20,960 nucleotides of DNA from assembly GCA_934463165.1 (NCBI GenBank), contig CAKSJG010000035.1, positions 1 through 20,960 of the forward strand, read 5' to 3'. The position numbers and the translations under genes are program-made. This DNA is from an uncultured Clostridia bacterium. GTDB taxonomy: Bacteria > Bacillota > Clostridia > UMGS1810. The notes under the pieces were generated by a model. That model did not search any database. It saw only the letters and a program-made list of their open reading frames with translations, and had not been told where the DNA came from. This document shows positions 7,828-15,764 of the stretch, piece after piece (the stretch's first letter is position 1; every line of letters starts with the position of its first letter).

Positions 7828-8349
7828 ATGAAAATCACAACAACAGGAAGAAAAATTGACGTTACACCGGGGCTTAAAAACTATGTGGAGAAAAAACTTT
7901 CGAGGCTTTCTAAATTTTTCGGAGAATCCGCTGCCGCTCAGGTTACTTTGTCTGTTCAGAAGGACTACCATATTATAGAAGTTACCGTTCACCATGAAGG
8001 CATGATTTTCAGAGCCGAGGTAAGAGAAAGAGATATGTACAGCGCAATAGACAAGGTTGGCGATGTTCTTGAAAGACAGATCAGAAAACAAAGAACGAGA
8101 CTTGAAAAAAGGCTTAGAGACGTTGCCCCCGAAATGTATACCGATCTTGCGGAAGTAATCGAAGAGGCTGAATTTAAGGTTGTTAAAACAAAGAAATATG
8201 AAAATAAGCCGATGAGTGTTGAAGAAGCAATTCTTCAGATGAATCTTCTCGGGCATGAATTTTATATTTTCAACAATGCCGATACAATGGACAAAGAGGT
8301 TGTATATAAAAGGAAAGACGGCAACTACGGTCTGATTGAGCTTGGCTGA
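7828..8349 (+). CDS. hpf: Ribosome hibernation promoting factor, long form
   Basis: A 173-residue long-form hibernation promoting factor (S30AE family), which binds the 30S decoding region and dimerises 70S ribosomes into inactive 100S particles in stationary phase or stress. Residues 1-100 form the ribosome-binding S30AE domain, opening with KITTTGRKIDVTPGLKNYVEKKL. A charged linker follows at about 100-115, and the C-terminal dimerisation domain runs from about 118 to 173 (KPMSVEEAILQMNLLGHEFYIF). AAGGAG at 7814-7819 supports the start. The gene stands alone with two overlapping promoters and a clear terminator. Stress regulation is expected from the family, but no specific operator is seen. 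Confidence 0.96.
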   Translation: MKITTTGRKIDVTPGLKNYVEKKLSRLSKFFGESAAAQVTLSVQKDYHIIEVTVHHEGMIFRAEVRERDMYSAIDKVGDVLERQIRKQRTRLEKRLRDVAPEMYTDLAEVIEEAEFKVVKTKKYENKPMSVEEAILQMNLLGHEFYIFNNADTMDKEVVYKRKDGNYGLIELG

Positions 8350-8366
8350 TATAACTAATGATTTTT

Positions 8367-8400
8367 AAAGCAGGGTGAATAACCGCCCTGCTTTTTTATT
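8367..8400 (+). terminator. Intrinsic terminator of hpf
   Basis: AAAGCAGGG (8367-8375) pairs with CCCTGCTTT (8386-8394), followed by a T-rich run (TTTTTTATTTT). It lies 17 bp after the hpf stop. Confidence 0.9.
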
Positions 8401-8470
8401 TTGATTATTCAGTTCAGCACAATACATATACTTTATATAATTAAAGGCAAGAAATTTAACTGTCACATAT

Positions 8471-8560
8471 GCGTAGGGGCAGATATCCCCCCTACTCGGT
8501 CATTAACAATAAACAATATAAGCATAATGTTCGTTGTATAAATATATCTTATTGACATCC
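8471..8560. repeat. Degenerate palindromic repeat, GTAGGGG family
   Basis: GTAGGGG (8473-8479) pairs with CCCCTAC about 8489-8495, a decayed copy of the GTAGGGGCGGATA-type hairpin seen at 10334, 10865, 16247 and 20862. The flank after it (about 8508-8562) matches the flank of the copy at 10891-10950, including CAATATAAGC. The whole 260-bp gap between hpf and the HD gene holds only this repeat and two hairpins. Confidence 0.65.
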
Positions 8561-8569
8561 GAATTTTAA

Positions 8570-8610
8570 CACACCGATTCATGATAAATTTCATATATCG
8601 ATGTGCTTTT
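8570..8610. terminator. Weak hairpin terminator between convergent genes
   Basis: CACACCGAT (8570-8578) pairs with ATCGATGTG (8597-8605) with one mismatch across an 18-nt loop. The T-run (CTTTTTATTT) is on the plus strand, so it suits read-through from hpf. On the minus strand only TTAAAATT follows, a poor terminator for the LOG/HD operon. Confidence 0.45.
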
Positions 8611-9149
8611 TATTTAATTTTATCGGACAGCTCATAAAACAACTTTAAAAATTCATCTTTTACCTCTCCGAACGGCTTAAATTCATAATCGGGAGATGTA
8701 ACATTCTCTCTTTTTTCCGAAATTTCAATTCCCGTATAATGGAGAAATTCAAGATAGAGCATATCCTTATCAACAAGGGCAACAAGCTCTTTTTCTTTGT
8801 CGGTTAAATTGCCGACATACTTTTCATATATTACGTCAAGCAATTTATCTTCATAATTCCGATAATCCGGAAGCTTGTTTTTTACCGGTGTTGTAACGTC
8901 GGAAAGATATGCCTCGGCGCTGTCGTGCAAAAGGCAAGCAATTGCGGTTTTCGGCGAATATCCTCTGGCAAGGGCTTCCGTGCAGCATTCAATGCAATGC
9001 GAAGCAACGGAATGAAACTCTCTGAAATGTCCGTTTGCACGTGCAATCATGGAAAGAGCATGGGCAATGTCTTCTATGTCAACACAATCTTTTTCAGGTG
9101 ACATCGAATAAAATTTTATTCCGGATACCGTGTAAATATATTCCGCCAT
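8610..9149 (-). CDS. YfbR-like HD-domain phosphohydrolase (predicted 5'-deoxynucleotidase)
   Basis: A 179-residue HD-superfamily metal-dependent phosphohydrolase resembling YfbR (COG1896), which removes phosphate from deoxyribonucleoside monophosphates. Metal ligands are visible as His51 in FHSVASHC, the His75-Asp76 pair in LLHDSAEAYLSDVTTPVK, and an Asp in VDKDMLYLE (127 or 129). The HDxxExxxxDxxTPVK pattern is the hallmark of YfbR-like enzymes. I chose the ATG at 9149 over an in-frame TTG at 9155: it lies two bases after the stop of the preceding gene, with GGGG upstream, implying translational coupling. It is the last gene of a LOG/unknown/HD operon. The substrate is inferred from family; phage-type HD hydrolases are the alternative. 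Confidence 0.85.
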   Translation of the reverse strand: MAEYIYTVSGIKFYSMSPEKDCVDIEDIAHALSMIARANGHFREFHSVASHCIECCTEALARGYSPKTAIACLLHDSAEAYLSDVTTPVKNKLPDYRNYEDKLLDVIYEKYVGNLTDKEKELVALVDKDMLYLEFLHYTGIEISEKRENVTSPDYEFKPFGEVKDEFLKLFYELSDKIK

Positions 9150-9151
9150 AA

Positions 9152-9676
9152 TCAATACCCCAAAATATCAAGCCTGAGCGTTATTCCAAGCTGAAAAAAT
9201 GCGGTAACCGTATATATAATATATTCGTTTGCCTTTTCGGTTTTCAGATAGTCCTTAATCAAAACAACCCACTTTTCATACATTTCTATAATGAAATTCT
9301 GAAAATTCTTTCTTTCGTCGGGGTTATTCATTTCAAGAAGAACAAATATATTATTCCACACGCCGCCGTCATATATTTCGTCATATTTGATTTTAGACAT
9401 TCTGTCGCCGCCGTCCGCCCATGCATCGGCATATTCAAGCCCTCCGCCCAGGCAATTTACGCACAGACCGAGATAGTAACCTACCATATTACCCTTAAAG
9501 GTGAGATAAAATTCGCTGTCTTTAAGCCAGCTGCGTGTATATTCAAAGCCTGCGTCAAGAAGCTCGCGCACCATAATGGCGTCCGTCTCGGTATACATTT
9601 TTTCGTATGCTGCCTTATGAATGTCTGCCAAAAAAATATTAAAAAGCTCATTTGGTGTTTTTAAATTATTATCCAT
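9152..9676 (-). CDS. Conserved-looking protein of unknown function
   Basis: A 174-residue protein I do not recognise. It looks mainly alpha-helical, is acidic with several Trp and Tyr, and has a Gly-rich helix-breaking stretch GYYLGLCVNCLGGGLEYADA at about 66-85, followed by WADGGDRMSKIKYDEIYDGGVW. The last part (about 120-165) is amphipathic helix with a final hydrophobic strand. There is no signal peptide or clear transmembrane segment. AAGGAA (9688-9693) overlaps the stop codon of the LOG gene upstream, and its own stop is two bases before the HD gene, so it is embedded in the operon. Tight packing between two nucleotide hydrolases suggests a linked role, but no catalytic motif is seen. 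Confidence 0.8.
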   Translation of the reverse strand: MDNNLKTPNELFNIFLADIHKAAYEKMYTETDAIMVRELLDAGFEYTRSWLKDSEFYLTFKGNMVGYYLGLCVNCLGGGLEYADAWADGGDRMSKIKYDEIYDGGVWNNIFVLLEMNNPDERKNFQNFIIEMYEKWVVLIKDYLKTEKANEYIIYTVTAFFQLGITLRLDILGY

Positions 9677-9692
9677 TTAATTCTAAATTCCT

Positions 9693-10286
9693 TTATACAT
9701 CTTTATTTTCGGAAACATAGTTTGTATGACTCATATCGATATCCTCCGGCTCATACGATTCGATATAATCGATAAGCTCGGATTCGTCCGACACAACCTT
9801 ATAAAGCGCAAGAGTATGCTCTTTTGCAAAATCTTCGTCAACAATATTTTGCATAAGCTTTATAAAGCTGTCGTAATAACCGTTTATGTTGTATACAACT
9901 ATTGCCTTGTTGTGTCTGCCGAGCTGGCGAAGGGTCAGTATTTCAAAAAATTCGTCCAGAGTTCCGATTCCTCCCGGAGCCATTACAAACACATCGGCAT
10001 TATCCTCCATAAGCTGTTTTCTCTGACGCATGGTGTCGGTATATATAACCTCGTCACACTTTGCACACGTTACCTCCCCATCGGGGAAAAAACGCGGAAT
10101 AATCGCCGTCACATGACCGCCGCCCTCTTTGAAGCCTCTTGCGGCGGCGCCCATAAGTCCGCTGTCTCCTCCGCCGTATACAAGGGAATGACCTTTTTCG
10201 GCAAAGGTCTTTCCGAGGTGAGTAACAGCGTCAACATATATTTTTTTCGATTTTATGCTTGAAGCACAGTAAATACATACTTTCAT
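9693..10286 (-). CDS. LOG-family nucleoside 5'-monophosphate phosphoribohydrolase
   Basis: A 197-residue Rossmann-fold protein of the LOG family (TIGR00730), long misannotated as lysine decarboxylase. Characterised members cut the N-glycosidic bond of nucleoside 5'-monophosphates to give base plus ribose-5-phosphate. The signature PGGIGTLDE (104-112) is intact, with the upstream MRQRK (86-90) supplying the catalytic Arg. The N-terminal YGGGDSGLMGA loop (37-47) binds phosphate. AGGGAAG precedes the ATG. It heads an operon with an unknown protein and a YfbR-like phosphohydrolase, which fits nucleotide recycling or sanitation. In bacteria the true substrate is often ordinary AMP or CMP, not a cytokinin precursor. 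Confidence 0.93.
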   Translation of the reverse strand: MKVCIYCASSIKSKKIYVDAVTHLGKTFAEKGHSLVYGGGDSGLMGAAARGFKEGGGHVTAIIPRFFPDGEVTCAKCDEVIYTDTMRQRKQLMEDNADVFVMAPGGIGTLDEFFEILTLRQLGRHNKAIVVYNINGYYDSFIKLMQNIVDEDFAKEHTLALYKVVSDESELIDYIESYEPEDIDMSHTNYVSENKDV

Positions 10287-10333
10287 GGTTCTTCCCTGCT
10301 TTCTTTATAATAAATAACATATTTAAGTTTTTT

Positions 10334-10399
10334 CGGGCTGATGATATCCTCCCCTACGTGGTCATTTGCAATGTAATTTTCATTTTATAATTTAATTCG
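10334..10399. repeat. GTAGGGG-family palindromic repeat and flank, left end of composite B
   Basis: CGGGCTGATGATATCC followed by TCCCCTACG is a decayed copy of the GTAGGGGCGGATA hairpin. The next 45 bp (TTTTCATTTTATAATTTAATTCGGATT region) align with 15800-15826 at the left end of composite C, so both composites share the same left border. It sits only about 50 bp upstream of the LOG gene. Confidence 0.6.
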
Positions 10400-10581
10400 G
10401 ATTAAACGCAAGAAACAGGGGCTCATTTGTGTAAAGGGAGCTGTCAGCGTCAACTGACTGATGGATTGTTAAAACATATCTGCGTTTTAGAAATAAATTT
10501 TGCATAAGTTAAATATTTACAACCCCTCCGAGTTGCTCGATGGCTCTCCTCCCCTTTCACAGGGGAGGCACTGTTTCTTGC
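10400..10581 (+). repeat. Composite B, module 1: MITE-like element
   Basis: This module begins with GATTAAACGCAAGAAACA (10400-10417) and ends with GTTTCTTGC (10573-10581), so its ends are inverted repeats. Inside are GTCAG/CTGAC and a perfect 8-bp hairpin, CCTCCCCT (10548-10555) with AGGGGAGG (10561-10568). The block around AAATATTTACAACCCCTCCG is shared with 15824-15994 in the same orientation. There is no coding capacity. It looks like a non-autonomous, MITE-like repeat. Confidence 0.75.
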
Positions 10582-10811
10582 ATAATATTAAATTATTGTG
10601 TATATAATGCACATGCGGAACGCTGTGGGCAGCGTTCCCTACGTAGTCATTGTAAGATTGCAATTAATTATTAAATGAAAGCTTATTACAAACTTTCGTT
10701 TAAATCAATTTATTAATTGAAAATATACCTATCAAATTTTTTGTAGGGAACGGTGCCCACACCGTTCCGCCGCATTAAATAAGCAAAATAATACGATTAA
10801 ACGCAAGAAAC
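10573..10811 (-). repeat. Composite B, module 2: paired 9-bp hairpins, inverted relative to composite C
   Basis: The module is bounded by GTTTCTTGC (10573-10581) and GCAAGAAAC (10803-10811), a perfect 9-bp inverted repeat. It contains two perfect hairpins: GGAACGCTG/CAGCGTTCC (10617-10638) and GGAACGGTG/CACCGTTCC (10747-10768). The roughly 100 bp between them is highly similar to the reverse complement of 16043-16149. In composite C the two hairpins occur in the opposite order. Confidence 0.85.
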
Positions 10812-10950
10812 ATAATTACGAATTACGCATTCCGAATTAAATTACCTGCACATTATTAATTACAGCGTAGGGGCGAATATTATCCGCCCGCTCAATATAA
10901 GCACAATATCCGTTTCATAAATAAATATATATGACAGATATCGAAATTTC
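10795..10950. repeat. Right end of composite B with GTAGGGG-family hairpin
   Basis: A second copy of GATTAAACGCAAGAAACA lies at 10795-10812. About 50 bp later, GCGTAGGGGCGAATATTATC (from 10865) and CCGCCCG form the family hairpin. The preceding AATTACCTGCACATTATTAA is the reverse complement of the flank at about 20935-20956. The trailing CAATATAAGC flank is shared with 8508-8560. Nothing else is seen in the 680-bp gap 10287-10967. Confidence 0.65.
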
Positions 10951-10967
10951 TCTAAGGTTACGGATTT

Positions 10968-12353
10968 TTAACTCTTTTGAATTTGCCCGGATTTAAGCTT
11001 TGAACACGTCGTAAAAAACATTACAATCAGCGCCGCAAAAGCAATAAGCCACGATATCGGATATATTGCATATAAAATAAATATGCTTCTGTCCCATGCA
11101 AAAACGGTATAAATCCAAATTATTCTGACAACGCACACGCCGAATATCGTAATCATCATCGACGAAAACGCCTTGTTCATTCCTTTAAGCATGGCGCTTG
11201 TTATTGTCATTGCCGCGCATATAATCTGCGTACCCATAATACATATTATTCTCGTACTGCCGACATCGATTGCCGGACCGCCTTCGGCTATGAATAATGA
11301 CAGAAGCGGTCTGCGAAATGTTATAATTACAACACTCACTAAAACACTTACGATACATGCGCCCCAGAGCATAGCCTGACCGTAAATTTTTTTGAGCCTG
11401 TCATATCTCTTTGCGCCGTAGTTCTGCCCGCCGAATGTTGTTGCCGCCTGAGCAAATCCGTCATACATAAATGAAGCGTACGATTCTAAAGCTGCGCTCG
11501 CACCGTTGCCTTCAACAAATGTATGGCCGAAGCTGTTTATGGACGACTGCATAAGAATATTTGATACCGAAAACATTGATCCCTGTATTCCCGCCGGGAG
11601 ACCTATTTCTATCATCCGTATAAAGTCGTGAAAATTTATTTTGATCTCCCTGATGTATATTTTACAGCAGTTTGAATTTTTGCAAAGTGTAATCATAACC
11701 AACGACGAAGAAATGATATTTGAAATTACGGTTGCCGCCGCAACACCGCCGGCAGGATTAAGCTTAAGTACTATAACGAAAAGTATATTCAAAAAAACAT
11801 TAACCATGCCTCCTGCGGCAAGATAAATCGTAGGCCTTTTTGTATCCCCGATTGTACGCAGGATTGCACTTCCGTAGTTATAAAGCATCATAAACGGAGT
11901 GCCGAGAAAAAATATTTTCATATACGTAACCGCGAAATCAAAATTTTCTTTCGGCGTTTTCATCATTTTCAGCACAGGGGAGGCAATCAAAAAACCAACA
12001 ACGGCAACTGCCACTCCGCAAAGAAGCGCGGTTGCGACCGCCGTATGAGCAATGCTCCCTGCCTTTTGCTCTTCTTTTGCGCCGATCGCCTGTGATATGG
12101 CAACCGAAGCGCCGACAGACAAACCGATAAAAAGGCCTATGATAAGATTGATTATGGAACCGGTTGCACTGACACCGCCGAGAGCAGCTGTATTAACCCT
12201 GCCGACAACAATGGAATCGGCAGTATTAAATGTTTGCTGCAAAGTTCCGCTGATGATGAGAGGAAAGGCAAACAAAAACATTTTTTTAAGGATGGGACCG
12301 TGCGTTACATCAAGAATTTCACGTTCTTTTTTATTTTTTCCGATAGAAAACAT
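10968..12353 (-). CDS. MATE family efflux transporter
   Basis: A 461-residue multidrug and toxic compound extrusion protein of the inner membrane with about 12 predicted membrane helices in two MatE halves. Family transporters export cationic drugs or metabolites using a sodium or proton gradient. The N-terminus reads GPILKKMFLFAFPLIISGTLQQTFNTADSIVVGR in outline, with the family's conserved Q, N/T and D positions in helices 1-2. The second half starts near residue 235 (IEIGLPAGIQGSMFSVSNIL). GGGAGGT lies about 6 bp before the ATG. Another MATE gene ends 84 bp upstream; a separate promoter at 12385-12413 suggests partly independent expression. The substrate is unknown. Confidence 0.93.
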   Translation of the reverse strand: MFSIGKNKKEREILDVTHGPILKKMFLFAFPLIISGTLQQTFNTADSIVVGRVNTAALGGVSATGSIINLIIGLFIGLSVGASVAISQAIGAKEEQKAGSIAHTAVATALLCGVAVAVVGFLIASPVLKMMKTPKENFDFAVTYMKIFFLGTPFMMLYNYGSAILRTIGDTKRPTIYLAAGGMVNVFLNILFVIVLKLNPAGGVAAATVISNIISSSLVMITLCKNSNCCKIYIREIKINFHDFIRMIEIGLPAGIQGSMFSVSNILMQSSINSFGHTFVEGNGASAALESYASFMYDGFAQAATTFGGQNYGAKRYDRLKKIYGQAMLWGACIVSVLVSVVIITFRRPLLSLFIAEGGPAIDVGSTRIICIMGTQIICAAMTITSAMLKGMNKAFSSMMITIFGVCVVRIIWIYTVFAWDRSIFILYAIYPISWLIAFAALIVMFFTTCSKLKSGQIQKS

Positions 12354-12384
12354 ACTAACCTCCCATGAACATTAGCATATAGTT

Positions 12385-12413
12385 ATTATAACACATTAAT
12401 ATTTAAAATGCCA
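12385..12413 (-). promoter_or_regulatory. Candidate promoter of the downstream MATE gene
   Basis: On the minus strand a perfect TATAAT (12385-12390) has a weak -35 TGGCAT (12408-12413) 17 bp upstream, in the 84-bp gap between the two MATE genes. Confidence 0.45.
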
Positions 12414-12437
12414 CATAAAATTTAAACAAAAAACGCA

Positions 12438-13850
12438 TCACAATGCCGATTTTCTCCGTTTTTTGTCAAAAAACTCTTCAAGAGCTTCTTTTCCGTTTTC
12501 GGTTACGGGTTTTATCCACTTGCCCGAATACATATGCCTTTGCATAAGCAAAAATCTTATCGGCTCATCAATATAGCAGCAAGCAAAAATTATGTAATAC
12601 GGAACCTTAAAATAAAATGCCGAAAGACACACACAGGGCAATACCATGATATACATAAAAGATATTTCAAGCACTGTTCCGTATGCCGCGTCTCCGGCGC
12701 TTCTGTATGTATCGTTTTGCACCCAGTTGCCCATTCTGAATATTGCATAAACGGAATATATACACAAAAGCACTGTCGCTGCCCTGAAAGATTCTCCGCT
12801 CAGACTCATAACCGTAAGCAGAGGGGTATGCACGGCTATCAGCGTGAGGCATACAACCGCAATGCATCCGCAGCATAGGAACACAAGCCTTTTTGCACGC
12901 TCGTATGCCTTTTCAAGATTACCTGCACCGACATTTTTGCCCACAAGCACGGATGACGCATTTGAAAATCCCGAAAAGAACGCTATGACAAGACCTTCGA
13001 GAGTTCTGAAAACGGCAATTGCAGCAATTACACGCTCGTTTTGTCTGCCGAGAGCAACGTTTATAATCATGTTTCCGACGCCTATCAGAACCTCGTTGCA
13101 AGCAATCGGGAAGCACTTTTTGAAATATTCTGCAAGCCATGCCTTTGTTTGTCTGAAGCATCTTCCGAGATGAAAAAAATACGGCACGCCCTGAATGCGT
13201 GATATCACAAGCATAACAGATACGTTAACAACAGACGCACAAACGGTTGCCAGAGCCGCTCCGCGGACTCCCATTGGAGGAACCCCGAAATGACCGTATA
13301 TAAACACCCAATTCAGGCATACATTTGTTGCAACCGATGCAATCGACGCATAAAGCGGAATTTTTACCCTGCCCGTCGAACGGAGAAGCGCACTCATTCC
13401 GACGGAAATAATCGTGATCGGATATGAGAAACCGACAACCCTTAAATATTCGCAGCCAATTTTTTGAATCGTTGCCTTATCGGTGTAAACACTCATTATA
13501 AACTCCGGCATGAATATTCCCAAAAAAGCAAAAATCACTCCGACGGTTATAAGGCACATGAGCGTAGTTCCGTAAGAACGGTAAATTCCGTCGTCATCGC
13601 CCGCACCCCAATATTGAGCAAAAAATAACATTCCGCCGCCGATAAAGCCCCAATAAGCCGCAAACATAAGCACGCTGAACTGCGCGCACAGTCCTACGGC
13701 ACCGACAGACGACTCTCCGAGAGGAGCAATCATCATGGTATCGACCATGCTGCCGGTTGTTGTGAGCAGGTTTTGGAAAGCAACAGGTATCGCTATTGAC
13801 GAAAGCTTTTTTATAAAAGATCCCCAATCAAATTTTTCTTCTTTTAACAT
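12438..13850 (-). CDS. MATE family efflux transporter (second, divergent paralog)
   Basis: A 470-residue MATE transporter with about 12 predicted membrane helices. The N-terminal half carries IPVAFQNLLTTTGSMVDTMMI and the second half begins near KKCFPIACNEVLIGVGN. It clearly belongs to the same family as the downstream gene but differs widely in sequence, so this is not a recent tandem duplication. AGAGGTG precedes the ATG. Expression comes from a strong promoter at 13911-13939, and a perfect 15-bp inverted repeat in the leader (13876-13890) may bind a regulator. The gene is divergent from the DUF4091 enzyme, so a shared physiological role, such as export linked to sugar metabolism, is possible but unproven. 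The C-terminus ends in a basic tail. Confidence 0.93.
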   Translation of the reverse strand: MLKEEKFDWGSFIKKLSSIAIPVAFQNLLTTTGSMVDTMMIAPLGESSVGAVGLCAQFSVLMFAAYWGFIGGGMLFFAQYWGAGDDDGIYRSYGTTLMCLITVGVIFAFLGIFMPEFIMSVYTDKATIQKIGCEYLRVVGFSYPITIISVGMSALLRSTGRVKIPLYASIASVATNVCLNWVFIYGHFGVPPMGVRGAALATVCASVVNVSVMLVISRIQGVPYFFHLGRCFRQTKAWLAEYFKKCFPIACNEVLIGVGNMIINVALGRQNERVIAAIAVFRTLEGLVIAFFSGFSNASSVLVGKNVGAGNLEKAYERAKRLVFLCCGCIAVVCLTLIAVHTPLLTVMSLSGESFRAATVLLCIYSVYAIFRMGNWVQNDTYRSAGDAAYGTVLEISFMYIMVLPCVCLSAFYFKVPYYIIFACCYIDEPIRFLLMQRHMYSGKWIKPVTENGKEALEEFFDKKRRKSAL

Positions 13851-13875
13851 CTCGCATACACCTCTTTTTCACACA

Positions 13876-13890
13876 CGGAAAATATTTCCG
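13876..13890. promoter_or_regulatory. Perfect inverted repeat in the MATE leader, probable operator
   Basis: CGGAAAATATTTCCG has 6-bp perfect arms and a 3-bp centre. It is nested between ACACA (13871-13875) and TGTGT (13898-13902), extending the symmetry. It lies just downstream of the expected transcription start, a classical repressor position for efflux genes. A regulator gene is not present in the window. Confidence 0.55.
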
Positions 13891-13910
13891 AATGCATGTG
13901 TGTATTGACT

Positions 13911-13939
13911 ATTATCACACACCTTGAAGCATTTGTCAA
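13911..13939 (-). promoter_or_regulatory. Strong promoter of the upstream MATE gene
   Basis: On the minus strand a perfect TTGACA (13934-13939) is separated by 17 bp from GATAAT (13911-13916). Just upstream of the -35, two GTTACA direct repeats (13951-13956 and 13962-13967) are spaced one helical turn apart and might bind a regulator. A perfect 14-bp palindrome GATTTTATAAAATC lies at 13972-13985. Confidence 0.8.
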
Positions 13940-14033
13940 CACCTATATAAGTTACATTTATGTTACAAATCGATTTTATAAAATCAGTATCCGTATTCAA
14001 AGAATAATTGCGTATTTTGTATCTGAATTTATA

Positions 14034-14062
14034 TAGACACGCAAAAACTTTGTTGTTATAAT
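14034..14062 (+). promoter_or_regulatory. Promoter of the DUF4091 gene
   Basis: TAGACA (14034-14039) and TATAAT (14057-14062) are separated by 17 bp, 40 bp upstream of the ATG. The -35 differs from consensus at one base. Confidence 0.7.
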
Positions 14063-14101
14063 TGGATTGATTTTAAAACTTTTATCAAAGGATGTGAAAT
14101 T

Positions 14102-15760
14102 ATGTTCAAATGCAAATTTGCCTTTTGTTCAAGTCTTGAAAAAGTGTTTTTTGATATGCCGAACGCTACGTTTGATAACGGAAATTCCGACATGTTTAAA
14201 AACGAAATTTTTTCATTTCAGATTGTCGGGAAATTACTTGACGGATGCGGATGGAAACAGGATTTTAAAATAGAATGTGAATCCGACATAAAAGAATTTA
14301 TTAATATTCATGAGGTAACATATGTGCCGTCGCTTCTGCCGAGTTACTCCAACTCGCGTACGGACTCCAGATACATAAGCACAACGCCGGGGCTTTTTCC
14401 CGATCCGCTTCAGAAGCTTGAAAACGGAAAATTTTTAATTCCCGAAGACAAGGCAAGAGCTCTTTGGGTAAGCATTGAGCCCAACGGCAAAATCACGGGC
14501 ACGCACCCGATAAAATTCAAAATATCTCATGTCGGTGAGTTTGGATGCGAGCCTTGCTGTGAGCTCACATACACGGTCAACATAAAGGACGCTCTTCTGC
14601 CCGAATTAAAGCTCATAAACACCGGGTGGTTTCACGGAGACTGCATAGCTGTGCTTCATAACGTTGAGATTATGAGTGACGAATATTTTGAAATTGTTGA
14701 AAAATATATTGATGTCTATACAAAATTCGGTCATAACATGATCCTTACTCCCGTGTTTACCCCGCCGCTCGATACCGCTGTCGGAGGTGAAAGACCGACA
14801 AATCAGCTTGTTGACGTTACTTTGGAAAACGGGAAATATTCATTCGGCTTTAAAAACCTAAGACGCTGGATTGAAATGTGCCTGCGCCGCGGAATAAAAT
14901 ATTTTGAGATATCGCATTTATTTACACAGTGGGGAGCAACCTCCGCCCCCAAAATTATGGCAAATGCGGACGGTGAATATAAACAGATTTTCGGCTGGGA
15001 TACCGATGCGACATCGGGCGAATATACCGACTTTTTAAACAGCTTTTTGCCGGAGCTTAAAAAGGTTTTGGAAGAATATAACCTGATTGAGAACTGTTAT
15101 TTCCATGTATCCGACGAACCGTCGCCCGAGCACATTGACAACTACAGAGCAGCAAAGAACATCCTCACAAAATATATCTGTGATTCAAAGCTGATTGACG
15201 CTCTCGGCAACTATGAATTATATAAAGAAAAAATAATTTCAAAGCCGATTCCGTCAACAACATCGATACACACATTCATTGAAAACGGAGTAGAAAACCT
15301 TTGGACGTATTATTGCTGCGGTCAGGGAAAAGACGTTGCAAACAGATTTATGGCAATGCCGTCTTACAGAAACAGAATTTTGGCTTATCAGCTTTATAAA
15401 AATAACATAGAGGGATTTTTGCAATGGGGATTTAACTTCTGGTTTACGCAGTATTCGCTGCGCGTGGTTGATCCTTACAAAGAGACGGACGCAGACTGTG
15501 CATTTCCGTCGGGAGACACGTTTATAGTTTATCCGACAGATAAGGACGGAGATGTTGTATGCTCGCTCAGGCTTTATGTATTCGGTGAGGCAATGCAGGA
15601 TTTGAGAGCCATGCAGCTTTTGGAAAGCCTTACCGACAGAGAAACCGTGCTCTCGCTTCTTGAAGATATAAAAGGGTTTGACACATATCCCGGAAATGCG
15701 GAATATATTTTGGATTTAAGAGAAAAAATTAACGAGATGATTTTTGAAAAACTTAAATAA
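14102..15760 (+). CDS. DUF4091/GH123-like putative glycoside hydrolase
   Basis: A 552-residue protein with a beta-sandwich-like N-terminal part (about 1-165) and a (beta/alpha)8-like catalytic part of the GH123/DUF4091 type. Key evidence is the FHVSDEPS strand end with the adjacent Asp338-Glu339 pair. GH123 enzymes (beta-N-acetylgalactosaminidases) use such an Asp-Glu pair in substrate-assisted catalysis. The C-terminal IEGFLQWGFNFW motif and the AMQDLRAMQLLE helix are hallmarks of DUF4091. There is no signal peptide, so it acts in the cytoplasm on imported oligosaccharides or glycoconjugate fragments, if active. AAAGGATGTG precedes the ATG. It stands alone, divergent from a MATE gene. No transporter for sugars or other glycosidase lies nearby, so the substrate is open. 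Confidence 0.85.
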   Translation: MFKCKFAFCSSLEKVFFDMPNATFDNGNSDMFKNEIFSFQIVGKLLDGCGWKQDFKIECESDIKEFINIHEVTYVPSLLPSYSNSRTDSRYISTTPGLFPDPLQKLENGKFLIPEDKARALWVSIEPNGKITGTHPIKFKISHVGEFGCEPCCELTYTVNIKDALLPELKLINTGWFHGDCIAVLHNVEIMSDEYFEIVEKYIDVYTKFGHNMILTPVFTPPLDTAVGGERPTNQLVDVTLENGKYSFGFKNLRRWIEMCLRRGIKYFEISHLFTQWGATSAPKIMANADGEYKQIFGWDTDATSGEYTDFLNSFLPELKKVLEEYNLIENCYFHVSDEPSPEHIDNYRAAKNILTKYICDSKLIDALGNYELYKEKIISKPIPSTTSIHTFIENGVENLWTYYCCGQGKDVANRFMAMPSYRNRILAYQLYKNNIEGFLQWGFNFWFTQYSLRVVDPYKETDADCAFPSGDTFIVYPTDKDGDVVCSLRLYVFGEAMQDLRAMQLLESLTDRETVLSLLEDIKGFDTYPGNAEYILDLREKINEMIFEKLK

Positions 15761-15764
15761 GACA

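Noticed and set aside
10400..10581. CRISPR-like array from repeated short motifs
   Set aside because: The repeats are inverted rather than direct, with irregular spacing, and there are no spacers or cas genes.
12425..12445. Terminator for the upstream MATE gene
   Set aside because: GCAT/ATGC stem of only 4 bp overlapping the stop codon, despite a following T-run; too weak to call.
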